Assembly: GCF_030812775.1 (NCBI RefSeq) | Contig: NZ_JAUSTI010000005.1 | Location: 248,001 to 312,000 of the forward strand | DNA length: 64,000 nucleotides | Reading direction: 5' to 3' | DNA from: Paenibacillus tundrae | GTDB lineage: Bacteria > Bacillota > Bacilli > Paenibacillales > Paenibacillaceae | Shown: in pieces, positions 36,871-46,743 of the stretch | How positions within the stretch are numbered: position 1 is the first letter of the stretch | How the letters are laid out: each line of letters opens with the position of its first letter | The notes under the pieces: model-generated | Seen by the model: the letters and a program-made list of their open reading frames with translations, nothing else | The model's database searches: none | Told to the model about the DNA's origin: nothing | Program-made: the position numbers and the translations under genes

Positions 36871-36901
36871 ATTGTATGGGCGTGCCCCCAGACGTTATGA
36901 T
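36871..36901 (-). promoter_or_regulatory. Sigma-E promoter of ytrHI
   Basis: On the minus strand: ATCATAAC (36901-36894), a 15-bp spacer, and CATACAAT (36878-36871), which equals the sigma-E -10 consensus. It lies 75 bp upstream of ytrH, as expected for this sporulation operon. Confidence 0.75.
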
Positions 36902-37034
36902 AAAATAGAATAATAAAGTGTTTAGTCCATATCGATGAATTAACAGTTCATAGAAAAGGTAGAGGACAGAAATAACTGTTTCATTATATAAGTTATTGCC
37001 TACTGCAATAATAGAGGCGAAAGGAAGAAAAAAC

Positions 37035-40000
37035 ATGAGTTCTTTTGTGCATTTGCATGTTCACAGTGAGTATAGTCTGCTGGACGGCGCTGCGCGTATT
37101 TCGGATCTCGTGGATAGAGCTGCAGATCTCGGAATGACATCACTTGCGCTAACCGATCACGGTGTGATGTATGGCGCTATTCCTTTTTATAAAGCGTGCG
37201 TAGCACGGGGTATTAAGCCGATTATCGGATGTGAGGCGTATATGACTGCAGGCTCTCGCAAAGAGCGGGGGAGTCGTAAGGATCAGCCGATTCATCATTT
37301 GATTTTGCTGGCGAAGAATATGACAGGTTACCGTAATCTGATGAAGCTATGTTCGATCGGTCATTTGGAAGGTTTCCATTATAAGCCACGGATTGATATG
37401 GAGAGCTTGCAGGCACACCACGAGGGCATCATATGTTTAAGTGCGTGTCTGGGCGGAGAGGTACCCCAGCATTTGTTGCACGGACGAGAAGAGGAAGCAC
37501 GGCGGGCGGCGCTGCGTTACAAAAACATTTTCGGTGAAGACTTCTATCTTGAACTTCAGGATCATGGTCTCTCAGAGCAAAAACGTGTCAATCCACAGCT
37601 AATGAAATTAGCTGCTGAGCTGGAAATTCCGCTCGTAGTGACGAATGATGCTCATTATCTGTTAGAAGAGGATGCGGAGCTCCAAGATGTGCTGATCTGC
37701 ATCGGGACAGGTAAAACTGTTGATGATGAAACTCGGCTGCGGATTGGAACGAACCAACTGTACCTGAAAAGTGGGGAAGACATGGCGCGTTTGTTCCCTC
37801 ATGTGCCTGAAGCTATAGCCAATACCGTTCGCATTGCCGATTCTTGTGAATTAGAGCTGGAGTTTGGCAAATCGATTTTGCCTGAATATAGACCACTCCC
37901 AGAAGGACAAAGCCCATCTACGTATTTGCGTCAATTGTGCGAGGTAGGTATGGAAGAACGGTATAGCAACACCGTGCGGTGGACGGACAAGGAGCAGCGT
38001 TCTGAACTGGAGCAACGATTGGATTATGAGCTTCGGGTGATTGATAGCATGGGATTCTCCGATTATTTCCTTATCGTATGGGACTTTATCGCTTATGCTC
38101 ACCGTCAGAATATTGTGACAGGGCCCGGTCGGGGTTCATCTGCAGGTAGTATCGTAGCCTACACGCTGAAAATCACGGATGTTGATCCTATGAAGTATAA
38201 CCTGCTCTTCGAGCGGTTTCTGAATCCTGAACGGATCTCTATGCCCGACATCGATATTGACTTCAGCGATGAACGTCGGGATGAAGTCATTGATTATGTT
38301 GCGGACAAGTACGGAAAAGCACATGTAGCGCAGATTATTACCTTTGGTACAATGGCTGCTCGTGCAGCAGTACGTGATGTTGGACGTGCACTCAACGTGC
38401 CATATGGCGAAGTAGATAAAGCCGCAAAGTTGATTCCGGCTCAGCTAGGTATCAATATACAGCGGGCGATGGAAACGACGCCTGAATTGATGACCTTGTA
38501 TGAGACCAAACCGAAAACACGTGAGCTATTGGATATGGCGATGAAGGTAGAAGGTATGCCTCGTCATGCCTCCACACACGCAGCCGGAGTGGTCATCTCT
38601 CGTGATCCGCTGACAGACGCTGTTCCGCTGCAAGAAGGCAGTGAGGGTACGGCTCTGACGCAGTATTCTATGGAGAATTTAGAGGCCATCGGATTGCTCA
38701 AAATGGATTTTCTCGGATTACGTACTCTTTCTATTATTGAGCGATGTCTTCGTTGGATTGGGGAGCATGAAGAGGTGCCAGATTTCCGCCATATACCGGA
38801 TGATGATGCACAGACGTATGAGATGCTGGGGCGTGGCGATACGATGGGCATATTCCAATTAGAGTCTGCGGGAATACGGCGTGTCATGAAAGACATGAAA
38901 CCTAGCGTATTTGAGGATATCATCTCCGTGCTGGCTCTGTATCGTCCAGGCCCAATGGAGTTTATATCCAAATATATTCAAGGTAAGCACGGTCAAATAG
39001 CAGTGGATTATCCGCATGCCGACCTAGAGCCAATCCTGAAAGATACTTACGGTATTATCGTCTATCAGGAGCAAATCATGCAGATTGCTTCGCGAATGGC
39101 TGGTTTCTCACTGGGTGAAGCCGACTTGCTGCGCAGAGCTGTGTCGAAGAAAAAACGGGAAGTGCTGGATCTGGAGCGCGGACACTTTGTTCAGGGTAGC
39201 CTGAAACAGGGGTATAGCGAAGCAGAGGCAGATTTGGTCTACGATATGATCGTCAAATTTGCAAACTACGGTTTCCCGCGTGCCCATGCCGCTGCTTATG
39301 GTGTACTGGCTTTCCAAACGGCGTATCTCAAAGCCCATTATCCCGTTCATTTTATGGCATCCATGCTGACAGCTGTAATGGGTAGCCACCGGAAAGTTGC
39401 AGAGTATGTTGTGGAGTGTCGCCGGATGGAGATTGAGGTATTACCTCCGGATGTGAACGAGAGTGGTATTTTGTTTACGCCGGTCTTTACTGCTACTACT
39501 TCTTCTGATCGACAGGAAAGTAATGCTACAACTCAAACCGGTGAGAACACGAAAGAGGAAGCTATGCATGGTCATGGTCATGGCTATGACCATGCACACT
39601 ACGGTGATGCACCTCTGCCAGATGATCCTGGGCCTGAGCCGGGAGAAGAGGGTGCTGATTATGAGTGGCAGACATCCACTGCCATAACCGAACCTTCTGT
39701 GAAGCCCGAAGGGACGGGCGTTGTCACAGCTGCTACAGCAGGACATTCGAGCGATGAAGAGAACTCAGCTTCACAGCCGGCGATTTCATTTACAGCCGCA
39801 GGAACAGCAGCAGAACTGGACGAGGGAGCACAGACGCTTACAAGGTCAGGTGCCATTCGCTTTGGTCTTGCTGCAGTCAAAAACGTAGGTACCCAAGCGA
39901 TGGAAAGCATCATGATTGTGCGTAAGGAACGACCTTTTGACAGCTTGCTCGACTTTTGTCGACGTGTCGATCTGCGGGTGTGTAATAAACGGGTAATTGA

Positions 40001-41048
40001 ATCGCTGATCCAAGCGGGAGCTTTTGATTCGTTACCTGGTCATCGAGCACAGTTACTTGCGATGCTGGATGAAACGGTGGAGGCCGCGCTAAAATGGCGT
40101 AAGGAACGTGAGGACTTACAAATTCAATTGTTTGATTTTGTGGAGACACCGAATTGGGAGATTGAATATCCGGAAATTCCACCTTTCTCTGCGAGTCAGC
40201 AGTTGGAGCTAGAGCGTGAATTACTCGGTTTATACCTCTCGGGTCATCCGCTGGATGACTTTGAGAAAATACTTGAATCCAGCGGTGCAGATCGGATTAT
40301 GGAACTGACCGAGGCGGCCGATGATACGATGGCGGTTGCCGCAGGCATGGTTGTCTCTGTGAAGTCGATTACGACGAAACAGGGGAAAGCGATGGCGTTC
40401 ATGGAGCTCGAAGACCAGATTGAACGCTGTGAAGTAGTTCTCTTTCCCGAAGTATGGCGGCGAAGCCAGCAGGTGATCGGGAAAGGTGAACTGCTCGTCG
40501 TGCGTGCCAAAGTGCAGCAGCAGGACGAAGGGTTTAAGCTGCTGGCTGAGGAGGTGGCGTCGCTCACACCGACGGCACTGGAACAGCAGCTACGCAGTCG
40601 CGATCGGCGCGCGAAGCCCGGTAGCGCTTCACGCCCAGCGGCTGCGCCGAAGCAGCCGGCTGGTGCGGGTGTTGGAGCCGGAGCGCAACCTAGCAGCGTA
40701 GGCTCTGCAGCAGTGCGCGGTAGCGATGCTGCAAGGGGTGACACTGCCGGGGCGAGAAGCGCTCCGAGCGGACGCCCCGGTGCAGGCAGTGCGGAGCCGA
40801 CTCGTCGGCCTCAGACGGTGGAGCAGCGAGTGTTTGTGAAGATTAGCCCTCAGGCGGAGACGCCCGAGCTGCTAGCGCGATTGAAGCAGCTTCTAGAGCA
40901 ACATCCAGGGCCTGTAGCCACTGTGCTCTTCTATGAGCAGCAGCAGAAGCTACTTGCACTGAGTGACGGCTATCGAATCAAGCCTTCTCCAACCCTCTTT
41001 GCCGAAATGGAGAACATGCTTGGTGAAGGAACCGTCAAAATTAAATAG
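37035..41048 (+). CDS. dnaE: DNA polymerase III subunit alpha DnaE with two low-complexity insertions
   Basis: This roughly 1337-residue polymerase begins at ATG 37035, 7 nt after AAAGGAAG. Order: PHP domain with HLHVHSEYSLLDG near residue 5; the polymerase core with PDIDIDFSDERRDE near 403; the GFPRAHAAAYG segment near 750; helix-hairpin-helix; and an OB fold with AAGMVVSVKSI near 1097. B. subtilis DnaE is about 1115 residues. The excess comes from two segments: one at about 815-936, rich in Thr, Ser and Glu with HGHGHGYDHAH, and one at about 1188-1262, rich in Ala, Gly and Pro with unusually GC-rich codons. Both look disordered. The second separates the OB fold from a short C-terminal domain. 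The polymerase core is intact. In Gram-positives DnaE extends RNA primers on the lagging strand and hands over to PolC. Confidence 0.97.
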   Translation: MSSFVHLHVHSEYSLLDGAARISDLVDRAADLGMTSLALTDHGVMYGAIPFYKACVARGIKPIIGCEAYMTAGSRKERGSRKDQPIHHLILLAKNMTGYRNLMKLCSIGHLEGFHYKPRIDMESLQAHHEGIICLSACLGGEVPQHLLHGREEEARRAALRYKNIFGEDFYLELQDHGLSEQKRVNPQLMKLAAELEIPLVVTNDAHYLLEEDAELQDVLICIGTGKTVDDETRLRIGTNQLYLKSGEDMARLFPHVPEAIANTVRIADSCELELEFGKSILPEYRPLPEGQSPSTYLRQLCEVGMEERYSNTVRWTDKEQRSELEQRLDYELRVIDSMGFSDYFLIVWDFIAYAHRQNIVTGPGRGSSAGSIVAYTLKITDVDPMKYNLLFERFLNPERISMPDIDIDFSDERRDEVIDYVADKYGKAHVAQIITFGTMAARAAVRDVGRALNVPYGEVDKAAKLIPAQLGINIQRAMETTPELMTLYETKPKTRELLDMAMKVEGMPRHASTHAAGVVISRDPLTDAVPLQEGSEGTALTQYSMENLEAIGLLKMDFLGLRTLSIIERCLRWIGEHEEVPDFRHIPDDDAQTYEMLGRGDTMGIFQLESAGIRRVMKDMKPSVFEDIISVLALYRPGPMEFISKYIQGKHGQIAVDYPHADLEPILKDTYGIIVYQEQIMQIASRMAGFSLGEADLLRRAVSKKKREVLDLERGHFVQGSLKQGYSEAEADLVYDMIVKFANYGFPRAHAAAYGVLAFQTAYLKAHYPVHFMASMLTAVMGSHRKVAEYVVECRRMEIEVLPPDVNESGILFTPVFTATTSSDRQESNATTQTGENTKEEAMHGHGHGYDHAHYGDAPLPDDPGPEPGEEGADYEWQTSTAITEPSVKPEGTGVVTAATAGHSSDEENSASQPAISFTAAGTAAELDEGAQTLTRSGAIRFGLAAVKNVGTQAMESIMIVRKERPFDSLLDFCRRVDLRVCNKRVIESLIQAGAFDSLPGHRAQLLAMLDETVEAALKWRKEREDLQIQLFDFVETPNWEIEYPEIPPFSASQQLELERELLGLYLSGHPLDDFEKILESSGADRIMELTEAADDTMAVAAGMVVSVKSITTKQGKAMAFMELEDQIERCEVVLFPEVWRRSQQVIGKGELLVVRAKVQQQDEGFKLLAEEVASLTPTALEQQLRSRDRRAKPGSASRPAAAPKQPAGAGVGAGAQPSSVGSAAVRGSDAARGDTAGARSAPSGRPGAGSAEPTRRPQTVEQRVFVKISPQAETPELLARLKQLLEQHPGPVATVLFYEQQQKLLALSDGYRIKPSPTLFAEMENMLGEGTVKIK

Positions 41049-41091
41049 GTTCAGCAGACAACTTGTCTGTCTGTCTTCATAACATAAGAAG

Positions 41092-41130
41092 AACCTGTTC
41101 GGTGACAACCGGACAGGTTTCTTTGTGTTT
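41092..41130 (+). terminator. Terminator after dnaE
   Basis: AACCTGTTCGG pairs with CCGGACAGGTT (ending 41119), followed by a T-rich stretch. Confidence 0.8.
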
Positions 41131-41263
41131 CATTTATTAATTATTACCGGCTGAATTGACATAGTGAGGCTTTTTTTATGAACATTTTGTGAGTGTACTG
41201 CATACACTTGAGAACACCGAAGAACCTGGGGTTCTCCGGGGGAGTGAGGCGGGAGGTCGAGAT

Positions 41264-41755
41264 ATGTCATATGAAATCGTAGAAGCTATGCTGGCCCGGC
41301 GGGGTGTACAGATTGAAGCGATCGCGGAGATTGTATATCAACTGCAAAAAGGGTACCACCCGGAACTAACCATGGATGATTGTGTCATCAGTGTTAAATC
41401 TGTACTGCAAAAACGTGAGGTGCAGTATACGTTGTACACAGGCATAGCCCTTGATGAGCTTGCAGAGAAACGTTTGTTGCCTCAGCCGCTACAGGCTATT
41501 ATGGAAGCAGACGAATCCTTGTACGGAGTGGACGAGACTCTAGCTCTTGGTATTACACATGTATTTGGTATGATTGGTTTAACTAGCTTTGGTTATCTGG
41601 ACAAAGAAAAAATAGGCGTTATTCATGACCTGAATGAGCATGGATCCGCCATTCATGTGTTTCTGGACGATCTTGTTGCAGGGCTTGCAGCAGCAGCTTC
41701 CGCTCGTATTGCACACAAAAATATTAAAGCCAAGCAATACCCCGGTGATGTATAA
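41264..41755 (+). CDS. Phosphatidylglycerophosphatase A family protein
   Basis: This 163-residue protein has the PgpA-like layout: an N-terminal regulatory helix pair (MSYEIVEAMLARRG), an acidic metal-site region around DESLYGVDETLALG, and GYLDKEKIGVIHDLNE with a conserved final HVFLDDLVAGLAAA. B. subtilis YutG is a relative. Family members remove the phosphate from phosphatidylglycerophosphate, or related substrates. I choose ATG 41264 with GGGAGGT 6 nt upstream. The neighbouring acc genes also serve lipid synthesis. Substrate is not proven. Confidence 0.8.
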   Translation: MSYEIVEAMLARRGVQIEAIAEIVYQLQKGYHPELTMDDCVISVKSVLQKREVQYTLYTGIALDELAEKRLLPQPLQAIMEADESLYGVDETLALGITHVFGMIGLTSFGYLDKEKIGVIHDLNEHGSAIHVFLDDLVAGLAAAASARIAHKNIKAKQYPGDV

Positions 41756-41811
41756 ACGAGCATCTACGTATAGGTTGTGATGTTAGAAACGTCCTTTGTA
41801 GAGGTAGAAGT

Positions 41812-41851
41812 GCAGGTCTTCCATGTCGTAGTGGTTGCTTGGAAGACCTGC
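41812..41851 (+). other. Perfect 12-bp hairpin downstream of the PgpA-like gene
   Basis: GCAGGTCTTCCA (41812-41823) pairs perfectly with 41840-41851 around a 16-nt loop. No T run follows on the plus strand, so it may be a weak terminator or an RNA-stabilising structure. Confidence 0.5.
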
Positions 41852-42043
41852 ATGTGCGTACTCAACACTTCAAATTGCAAACATTCTGTTGACCGTATCA
41901 GGTGTCTTTGGGGAGCAAATATCCCTCATAATCCTGTTTTCTGCCGATAGATCCTGAACCCTTTCTTGCAGAAAAAAAGTGAGGTATGTTATCATTAGTC
42001 CAATATACGGGCTCTGAACATTAGCTTAGGGGGCGGACATGGT

Positions 42044-42232
42044 ATGTGGACGGTGATTTACATTGCACCGACGGCAAAGGTTGCGGACAAGATCAAGACC
42101 AAGCTTTCGGAAGAAGGTTTTCTGGTACAGACCCGTCCCATCAGTTTATCCAAACAGCAATTTGAGATTCGCGTTCCTTCAGGGGAACTGGAAGAAGTCC
42201 AGGAAGTGCTGAATTCGATTCTGCATTCCTGA
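42044..42232 (+). CDS. Small conserved protein of unknown function upstream of accD
   Basis: This 62-residue protein begins at ATG 42044 after a GGGGGCGG site. It has a short beta-alpha-beta pattern (WTVIYIAPTAKVADKI, LSKQQFEIRVP, EVQEVLNSIL), like the small proteins, sometimes misannotated as glutamate decarboxylase, that precede accD in Bacillales. It resembles putative signal-transducing DUF2007-type folds. No function is known. The next known gene (accD) starts 407 bp later. Confidence 0.75.
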   Translation: MWTVIYIAPTAKVADKIKTKLSEEGFLVQTRPISLSKQQFEIRVPSGELEEVQEVLNSILHS

Positions 42233-42638
42233 TCGTTCAACATCAGACACACGCCTTGGCGAATGAGAAAGTACCATTGGTACATAAGGCTGACCGCGTA
42301 AGCGGAGAGAGAGGAATCGACTTGCATGTGCTGTATGCTGCTGTCCTTCCTTCTTTTTTTGTTAGGACAAGAACCGATCTCGTTGCATTCGGAGACCCTA
42401 CCAAGATAGATTTAAGCATCGGCGCAACAATCTTTCGGTAATTGCAGGTAACATCAATCGTGCTGACAGAAGCCGCTGATCCTTGCCTTATGCCGGTGGA
42501 TTTTTTTGTTGTGAGTGCTGGACAAGACCCACGGCAGCTTGTGGGACGTAAGCGGTTTACCGTCGTACGCGGAGAAGTCGTCATTGACGATAACTGCAAG
42601 TTGCGGCTAATCAAATCAACGGCTGGAGAGGTGTAGTT
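42233..42638 (+). other. Unexplained 406-bp leader before accD
   Basis: One plus-strand frame is open from 42256 to the accD start except for a single TAA at 42439-42441; neither half has a ribosome site or a family I recognise. GTACCATTGGTAC at 42270-42282 is a near-perfect palindrome, GTCCTTCC and AGGAC flank a T-rich run near 42349, and GGATTTTTTT occurs near 42499. It may be an untranslated leader or a decayed gene. Confidence 0.35.
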
Positions 42639-43532
42639 GTGTTCAAAGATATATTCCAGAAGAAAAGGAAGTACGCCACCATACCTTCCGAGCGTGCGCT
42701 TCAAGGCGAAGGTCAGGAAGTGAGTGAGCGCCCAAAACGAGAAATACCTGAAGGGCTAATGAACAAGTGCAGCAAGTGTGGCACGATTCAATATAGTAAG
42801 GAATTAGAGAAAAACCTGAAGGTGTGTCCTTCTTGTGGTTACCATATGCGTCTTAACGCCATGGAGCGTATCGGGATGATTTTGGATGAGCAAGGATTCA
42901 TGGAACATGATGCGGATATGGTATCAGTTGATCCTCTTGGCTTTCCAGGGTATAGCAGCAAGCTGGAGCAACAACGTCTGAAATCCGGTTTGAAGGAAGC
43001 TGTTATTACAGGTGAGGGGACGATAGAAGGCTTACCTGTTGTAGTAGCGGTTATGAGCTTTGACTTCTTTACAGGTAGTATGGGTTCAGTGGTAGGAGAG
43101 AAAATTACCCGTGCTATTGAATATGCTACAGAGAAGCGTCTGCCTATTATTATATTCTCTACATCGGGTGGTGCTCGGATGCAGGAGAGTATTCTCAGCT
43201 TGATGCAGATGGCCAAAACAAGTGCAGCGTTGTCCCGATTAGATGAACAGGGCGGCCTGTATATTTCAGTGATTACAGATCCGACTACCGGCGGTGTTTC
43301 GGCGAGCTTTGCGAGCTTAGGCGATATTAACATTGCTGAACCGGGAGCTGTATTTGGCTTTGCCGGTAGAATTGTTATTGAACAGACAATTCGTCAGAAA
43401 CTGCCTGATGATTTCCAAACAGCAGAATTTAATATGCAGCATGGACAGCTGGACTTGGTGGTTCACCGGAAAGAACTTCGTACAACCCTTGCCAAGCTTC
43501 TAGATATGCATAGTGAAAAAGGAGGGGTCTAA
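42639..43532 (+). CDS. accD: Acetyl-CoA carboxylase carboxyltransferase subunit beta
   Basis: This 297-residue protein has the Zn ribbon C44xxC47...C63xxC66 typical of AccD, followed by the carboxyltransferase (crotonase-like) domain with [12 protein letters not shown] near 168-179. With AccA it moves the carboxyl group from carboxybiotin to acetyl-CoA, giving malonyl-CoA, the first step of fatty acid synthesis. GTG 42639 follows GGAGAGGTG. The stop codon is directly followed by the accA start, so the genes are coupled. The biotin carboxylase and carrier genes are elsewhere. Confidence 0.96.
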   Translation: MFKDIFQKKRKYATIPSERALQGEGQEVSERPKREIPEGLMNKCSKCGTIQYSKELEKNLKVCPSCGYHMRLNAMERIGMILDEQGFMEHDADMVSVDPLGFPGYSSKLEQQRLKSGLKEAVITGEGTIEGLPVVVAVMSFDFFTGSMGSVVGEKITRAIEYATEKRLPIIIFSTSGGARMQESILSLMQMAKTSAALSRLDEQGGLYISVITDPTTGGVSASFASLGDINIAEPGAVFGFAGRIVIEQTIRQKLPDDFQTAEFNMQHGQLDLVVHRKELRTTLAKLLDMHSEKGGV

Positions 43533-44564
43533 ATGGCGGGTGAGTTGCCATATGAAGCGCCTCTGGTTGAGATGCGCAAAAAGATTGAAGAGCTCGTACA
43601 GTTCGGTCAGGAAAAAGGCATCGACTTCACAGACGAGATTGCGCGTCTGGAGGAACGTTATCATAGACTGGAAGAAGAAATATACTCTGGCATCACAGCG
43701 GCTCAGAAAATGCATCTGGCTCGGCATCAGCAGCGACCAACAGCCCTCGATCTAATTCAGTTAATTTTTACGGATTTCATTGAGCTGCACGGTGACCGTA
43801 TGTTTGGCGATGATCTGGCTGTTGTTGGTGGATTAGCGAAGCTAGATGGCAAAACAGTTACCGTCATCGGCCAGCAGCGGGGGAAGGATACAAAAGACAA
43901 TATCGCCCGCTTTTTCGGGAGCGCTCATCCGGAAGGTTTCCGGAAAGGGCTTCGTCTGATGAAACAAGCTGACAAATTCGGACGTCCAATTATTACGTTT
44001 ATTGATACTAAAGGGGCGTATCCGGGTAATACTGCTGAAGAGAGAGGTCAATCGGAGGCTATTGCTCGTAACCTAATGGAGATGGCCAAACTGTCTGTGC
44101 CAGTTATTGTTGTCGTTATTGGTGAGGGCGGAAGCGGTGGCGCACTTGCACTAGCCGTAGGTAACCGTGTGCTCATGCTGGAGCATGCCATCTACTCAGC
44201 GATCTCTCCGAATGGAGCAGCTTCGATTCTGTGGAAGGATGCAACGAAGGCAGATCAGGCTGCAGAAGCCATGAAGATTACTGCCAAAGATCTACTGGAA
44301 ATGAACGTTATTGAGGATATCATACCTGAACCTCGTGGCGGGGCTCACCGGGATTATGAAGCATCTGCGGCAGCCATTCATGAGGCGCTAATCCGTCATC
44401 TGGATGAGATGAAAGGGTGGAGCAGCGACCAATTGAAGCAGGATCGCTATGAGAAGTTCCGTAAGATTGGCTCGGTTACATTTGAATCTCCAGTCCCAGA
44501 TCAAGCTCCTCAACCACCTGTAGAAGTGGATGTAGTGAATAATTTGTCGGGAAATGCTGAATGA
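43533..44564 (+). CDS. accA: Acetyl-CoA carboxylase carboxyltransferase subunit alpha
   Basis: This 343-residue protein has the AccA pattern: N-terminal helical segment, then GRQQ-like GQQRGKDTK near 110, [10 protein letters not shown] near 153 and [11 protein letters not shown] near 191, followed by the [15 protein letters not shown] segment. Length is slightly greater than usual because of a polar C-terminal tail (about residues 315-343, rich in Pro and Val). It begins right after the accD stop, behind AAAGGAGGGG. It forms the heterotetramer with AccD. Confidence 0.96.
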   Translation: MAGELPYEAPLVEMRKKIEELVQFGQEKGIDFTDEIARLEERYHRLEEEIYSGITAAQKMHLARHQQRPTALDLIQLIFTDFIELHGDRMFGDDLAVVGGLAKLDGKTVTVIGQQRGKDTKDNIARFFGSAHPEGFRKGLRLMKQADKFGRPIITFIDTKGAYPGNTAEERGQSEAIARNLMEMAKLSVPVIVVVIGEGGSGGALALAVGNRVLMLEHAIYSAISPNGAASILWKDATKADQAAEAMKITAKDLLEMNVIEDIIPEPRGGAHRDYEASAAAIHEALIRHLDEMKGWSSDQLKQDRYEKFRKIGSVTFESPVPDQAPQPPVEVDVVNNLSGNAE

Positions 44565-44670
44565 TGTGACGAATTTCCTATACAAATGAACCAAAGTATA
44601 GTAAATTTAATAGTTGGAAAAAGAAAAAGATATATACAGAGAGACCTTTTAAAATCGGAGGAAACCCAAA

Positions 44671-46098
44671 ATGCGCAAAACGAAAATTGTATGTACGATT
44701 GGCCCATCCAGTGAATCACTGGAAAACACGAAAAAATTGATTATGGCCGGTATGAATGTGGCCCGTCTGAACTTCTCCCACGGTGATTTCGATGAGCACG
44801 GCGGACGGATCAAAGCGATTCGCCAAGCATGCGAAGAACTGAACAAAACAGTAGCGATCCTGCTGGACACCAAAGGACCGGAAATTCGGACAGGTAAACT
44901 CGAAGTTGAGCCAATCGAATTGGTTCAAGATGAGTACATCACTTTGACAACAGAAGAGATTCTGGGAACCAAAGAACGTCTTTCCATTACGTATGCAGAT
45001 CTCCCAAATGATGTTGAGCCGGGATCTACAATTCTGATCGACGACGGTCTGATCGGACTGACTGTGGTGGAAGTGCAAGGCACCGAGATCAAATGCCGTA
45101 TCGTTAACGGTGGATCGATCAAGAGCAAAAAAGGTGTTAACGTTCCGGGCGTTGCTATTTCTCTGCCGGGTATCACTGAAAAAGATGCTAACGATATCGT
45201 ATTTGGTATCGAGCAAGGTGTCGATTTCATCGCGGCTTCTTTTGTGCGTAAAGCTAGTGACGTACTTGAGATTCGTGAATTGCTTGAAAAGCATAATGCT
45301 GGACATATCCAAATCATCTCCAAAATTGAGAACCAACAAGGTGTCGACAACTTGGACGAAATCCTTGAAGTGTCTGACGGTCTGATGGTTGCTCGTGGAG
45401 ACCTGGGTGTTGAAATTCCTGCTGAAGAAGTACCATTGGTACAAAAACGTATGATCGAAAAATGTAACGTTGCAGGTAAACCGGTTATCACGGCTACACA
45501 AATGCTGGATTCTATGCAACGTAACCCACGTCCAACACGTGCTGAAGCAAGTGACGTGGCTAACGCAATCTTTGACGGTACAGATGCAATCATGTTGTCT
45601 GGTGAGACAGCTGCGGGTAAATACCCAGTTGAATCCGTTCTGACAATGTCTCGTATCGCTGAAAAAGCAGAATCTGCTCTGCCTTACCAAGAGCTGTACC
45701 TGAAGCAACGTGTTGCTCAACAAACAACGGTGACTGAAGCAATCAGCCAATCGGTTGCATTGTCAGCTCAAGATCTGAACGCAAAAGCGATCATTACTTC
45801 GACTGAATCAGGACATACAGCACGTATGATCTCGAAATATCGTCCAGAGTCACCAATTATCGCTGTAACAACAGAAGACAGAACTTCCCGCCGTCTCGCA
45901 CTGGCTTGGGGTGTAACACCTGTCAAAGGTAGATTGGTTGATTCCACAGATGCATTGTTTGAAAATGCAATCGAAGGCGGAGTGAAATCCGGACTTGTTA
46001 AAGAAGGCGACCTGGTTGTTATTACAGCTGGTGTACCTTTGGGTCGTTCCGGTTCCACGAACCTGATCAAAGTTAGCCAAATTCCAAACCAAGCTTAA
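44671..46098 (+). CDS. pyk: Pyruvate kinase, short form
   Basis: This 475-residue protein has the pyruvate kinase signatures: [12 protein letters not shown] at the N-terminus, [13 protein letters not shown] near 70-82 and [17 protein letters not shown] near 214-230, with the catalytic Lys in SKIEN. It makes pyruvate and ATP from phosphoenolpyruvate. The PEP-utiliser-like C-terminal extension (about 110 residues) of the B. subtilis enzyme is absent. ATG 44671 follows ATCGGAGGAAA. pfkA, which lies between accA and pyk in many Bacillales, is missing here; the gap to accA is only 106 bp. Codon use is biased toward preferred codons, as for highly expressed genes. Confidence 0.97.
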   Translation: MRKTKIVCTIGPSSESLENTKKLIMAGMNVARLNFSHGDFDEHGGRIKAIRQACEELNKTVAILLDTKGPEIRTGKLEVEPIELVQDEYITLTTEEILGTKERLSITYADLPNDVEPGSTILIDDGLIGLTVVEVQGTEIKCRIVNGGSIKSKKGVNVPGVAISLPGITEKDANDIVFGIEQGVDFIAASFVRKASDVLEIRELLEKHNAGHIQIISKIENQQGVDNLDEILEVSDGLMVARGDLGVEIPAEEVPLVQKRMIEKCNVAGKPVITATQMLDSMQRNPRPTRAEASDVANAIFDGTDAIMLSGETAAGKYPVESVLTMSRIAEKAESALPYQELYLKQRVAQQTTVTEAISQSVALSAQDLNAKAIITSTESGHTARMISKYRPESPIIAVTTEDRTSRRLALAWGVTPVKGRLVDSTDALFENAIEGGVKSGLVKEGDLVVITAGVPLGRSGSTNLIKVSQIPNQA

Positions 46099-46137
46099 TT
46101 GTTGGAATGGATTTAATGATGTTAAGAACAGGAATGA

Positions 46138-46171
46138 AGCAATGGGGCATGATATGTCCCATTGCTTTTTT
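46138..46171 (+). terminator. Terminator after pyk
   Basis: AGCAATGGG (46138-46146) pairs perfectly with CCCATTGCT (46158-46166), followed by a T run. Confidence 0.85.
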
Positions 46172-46234
46172 CCATCTATATACCGATGTGCAACCATAAC
46201 ACATTCAGACTCGTATAACGAAGGGAGTAACCTC

Positions 46235-46738
46235 ATGGAGCAAAATGGAGCAGGAAATTGGTACGCGGCGAACCTCCGCGTGCGTTATCAAGAGAGTGAT
46301 CAGATGGGTGTAGTTTATCACGCTAACTACTTAAATTGGTTTGAGATCGGTCGAACTGAGATGATTCGCCAAATGGGGTATACATATCGTAAAATGGAGG
46401 AACAGGGGTTACTGCTTCCGGTAACCGGGCTGGATGTGAAATATCATAAACCTGCAAGGTACGATGATGAAATTGTGATTTTCACCCGAATTGCTGCATT
46501 TAGCGGTCTACGACTGAATTACGAATATGATGTAAGACGAGTGACTGCAGACAATGGTGTCAACAGCATAGGGCAGCGAGTGTGGTCATCTGATGAATCT
46601 AGACCAGGAGAACGATTAGTCACAGGCTCTACTCAACATGTATGGGTGAACGGCGACTGGAAGGTAGTAAGGCTGGATAAGGTAGCCTCTGAGCTCTACA
46701 GTGCACTTGAGAAAGTGTGGCTCTCAGGAAAGGAGTAA
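46235..46738 (+). CDS. Acyl-CoA thioesterase, YbgC/4HBT family
   Basis: This 167-residue protein has the hotdog-fold signature DQMGVVYHANYLNWFEIGR near 21-39, with the catalytic Asp and the His-Ala-Asn loop of the 4HBT family. It hydrolyses acyl-CoA (or acyl-ACP) thioesters in the cytosol. I choose ATG 46235, 7 nt after AAGGGAG; the open frame up to 46142 overlaps the pyk terminator. fxsA follows 5 bp downstream. Confidence 0.88.
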   Translation: MEQNGAGNWYAANLRVRYQESDQMGVVYHANYLNWFEIGRTEMIRQMGYTYRKMEEQGLLLPVTGLDVKYHKPARYDDEIVIFTRIAAFSGLRLNYEYDVRRVTADNGVNSIGQRVWSSDESRPGERLVTGSTQHVWVNGDWKVVRLDKVASELYSALEKVWLSGKE

Positions 46739-46743
46739 TACGA

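Noticed and set aside
42269-42284. AGTACCATTGGTACA palindrome before accD as a FapR operator
   Set aside because: The half-sites are spaced 7 bp apart, not 5, and acc genes are not regular FapR targets in Bacillus.
44716-45750. 344-codon minus-strand frame opposite pyk
   Set aside because: Composition is rich in Cys, Phe and His as expected of a mirror frame of a strongly biased gene; no ribosome site.
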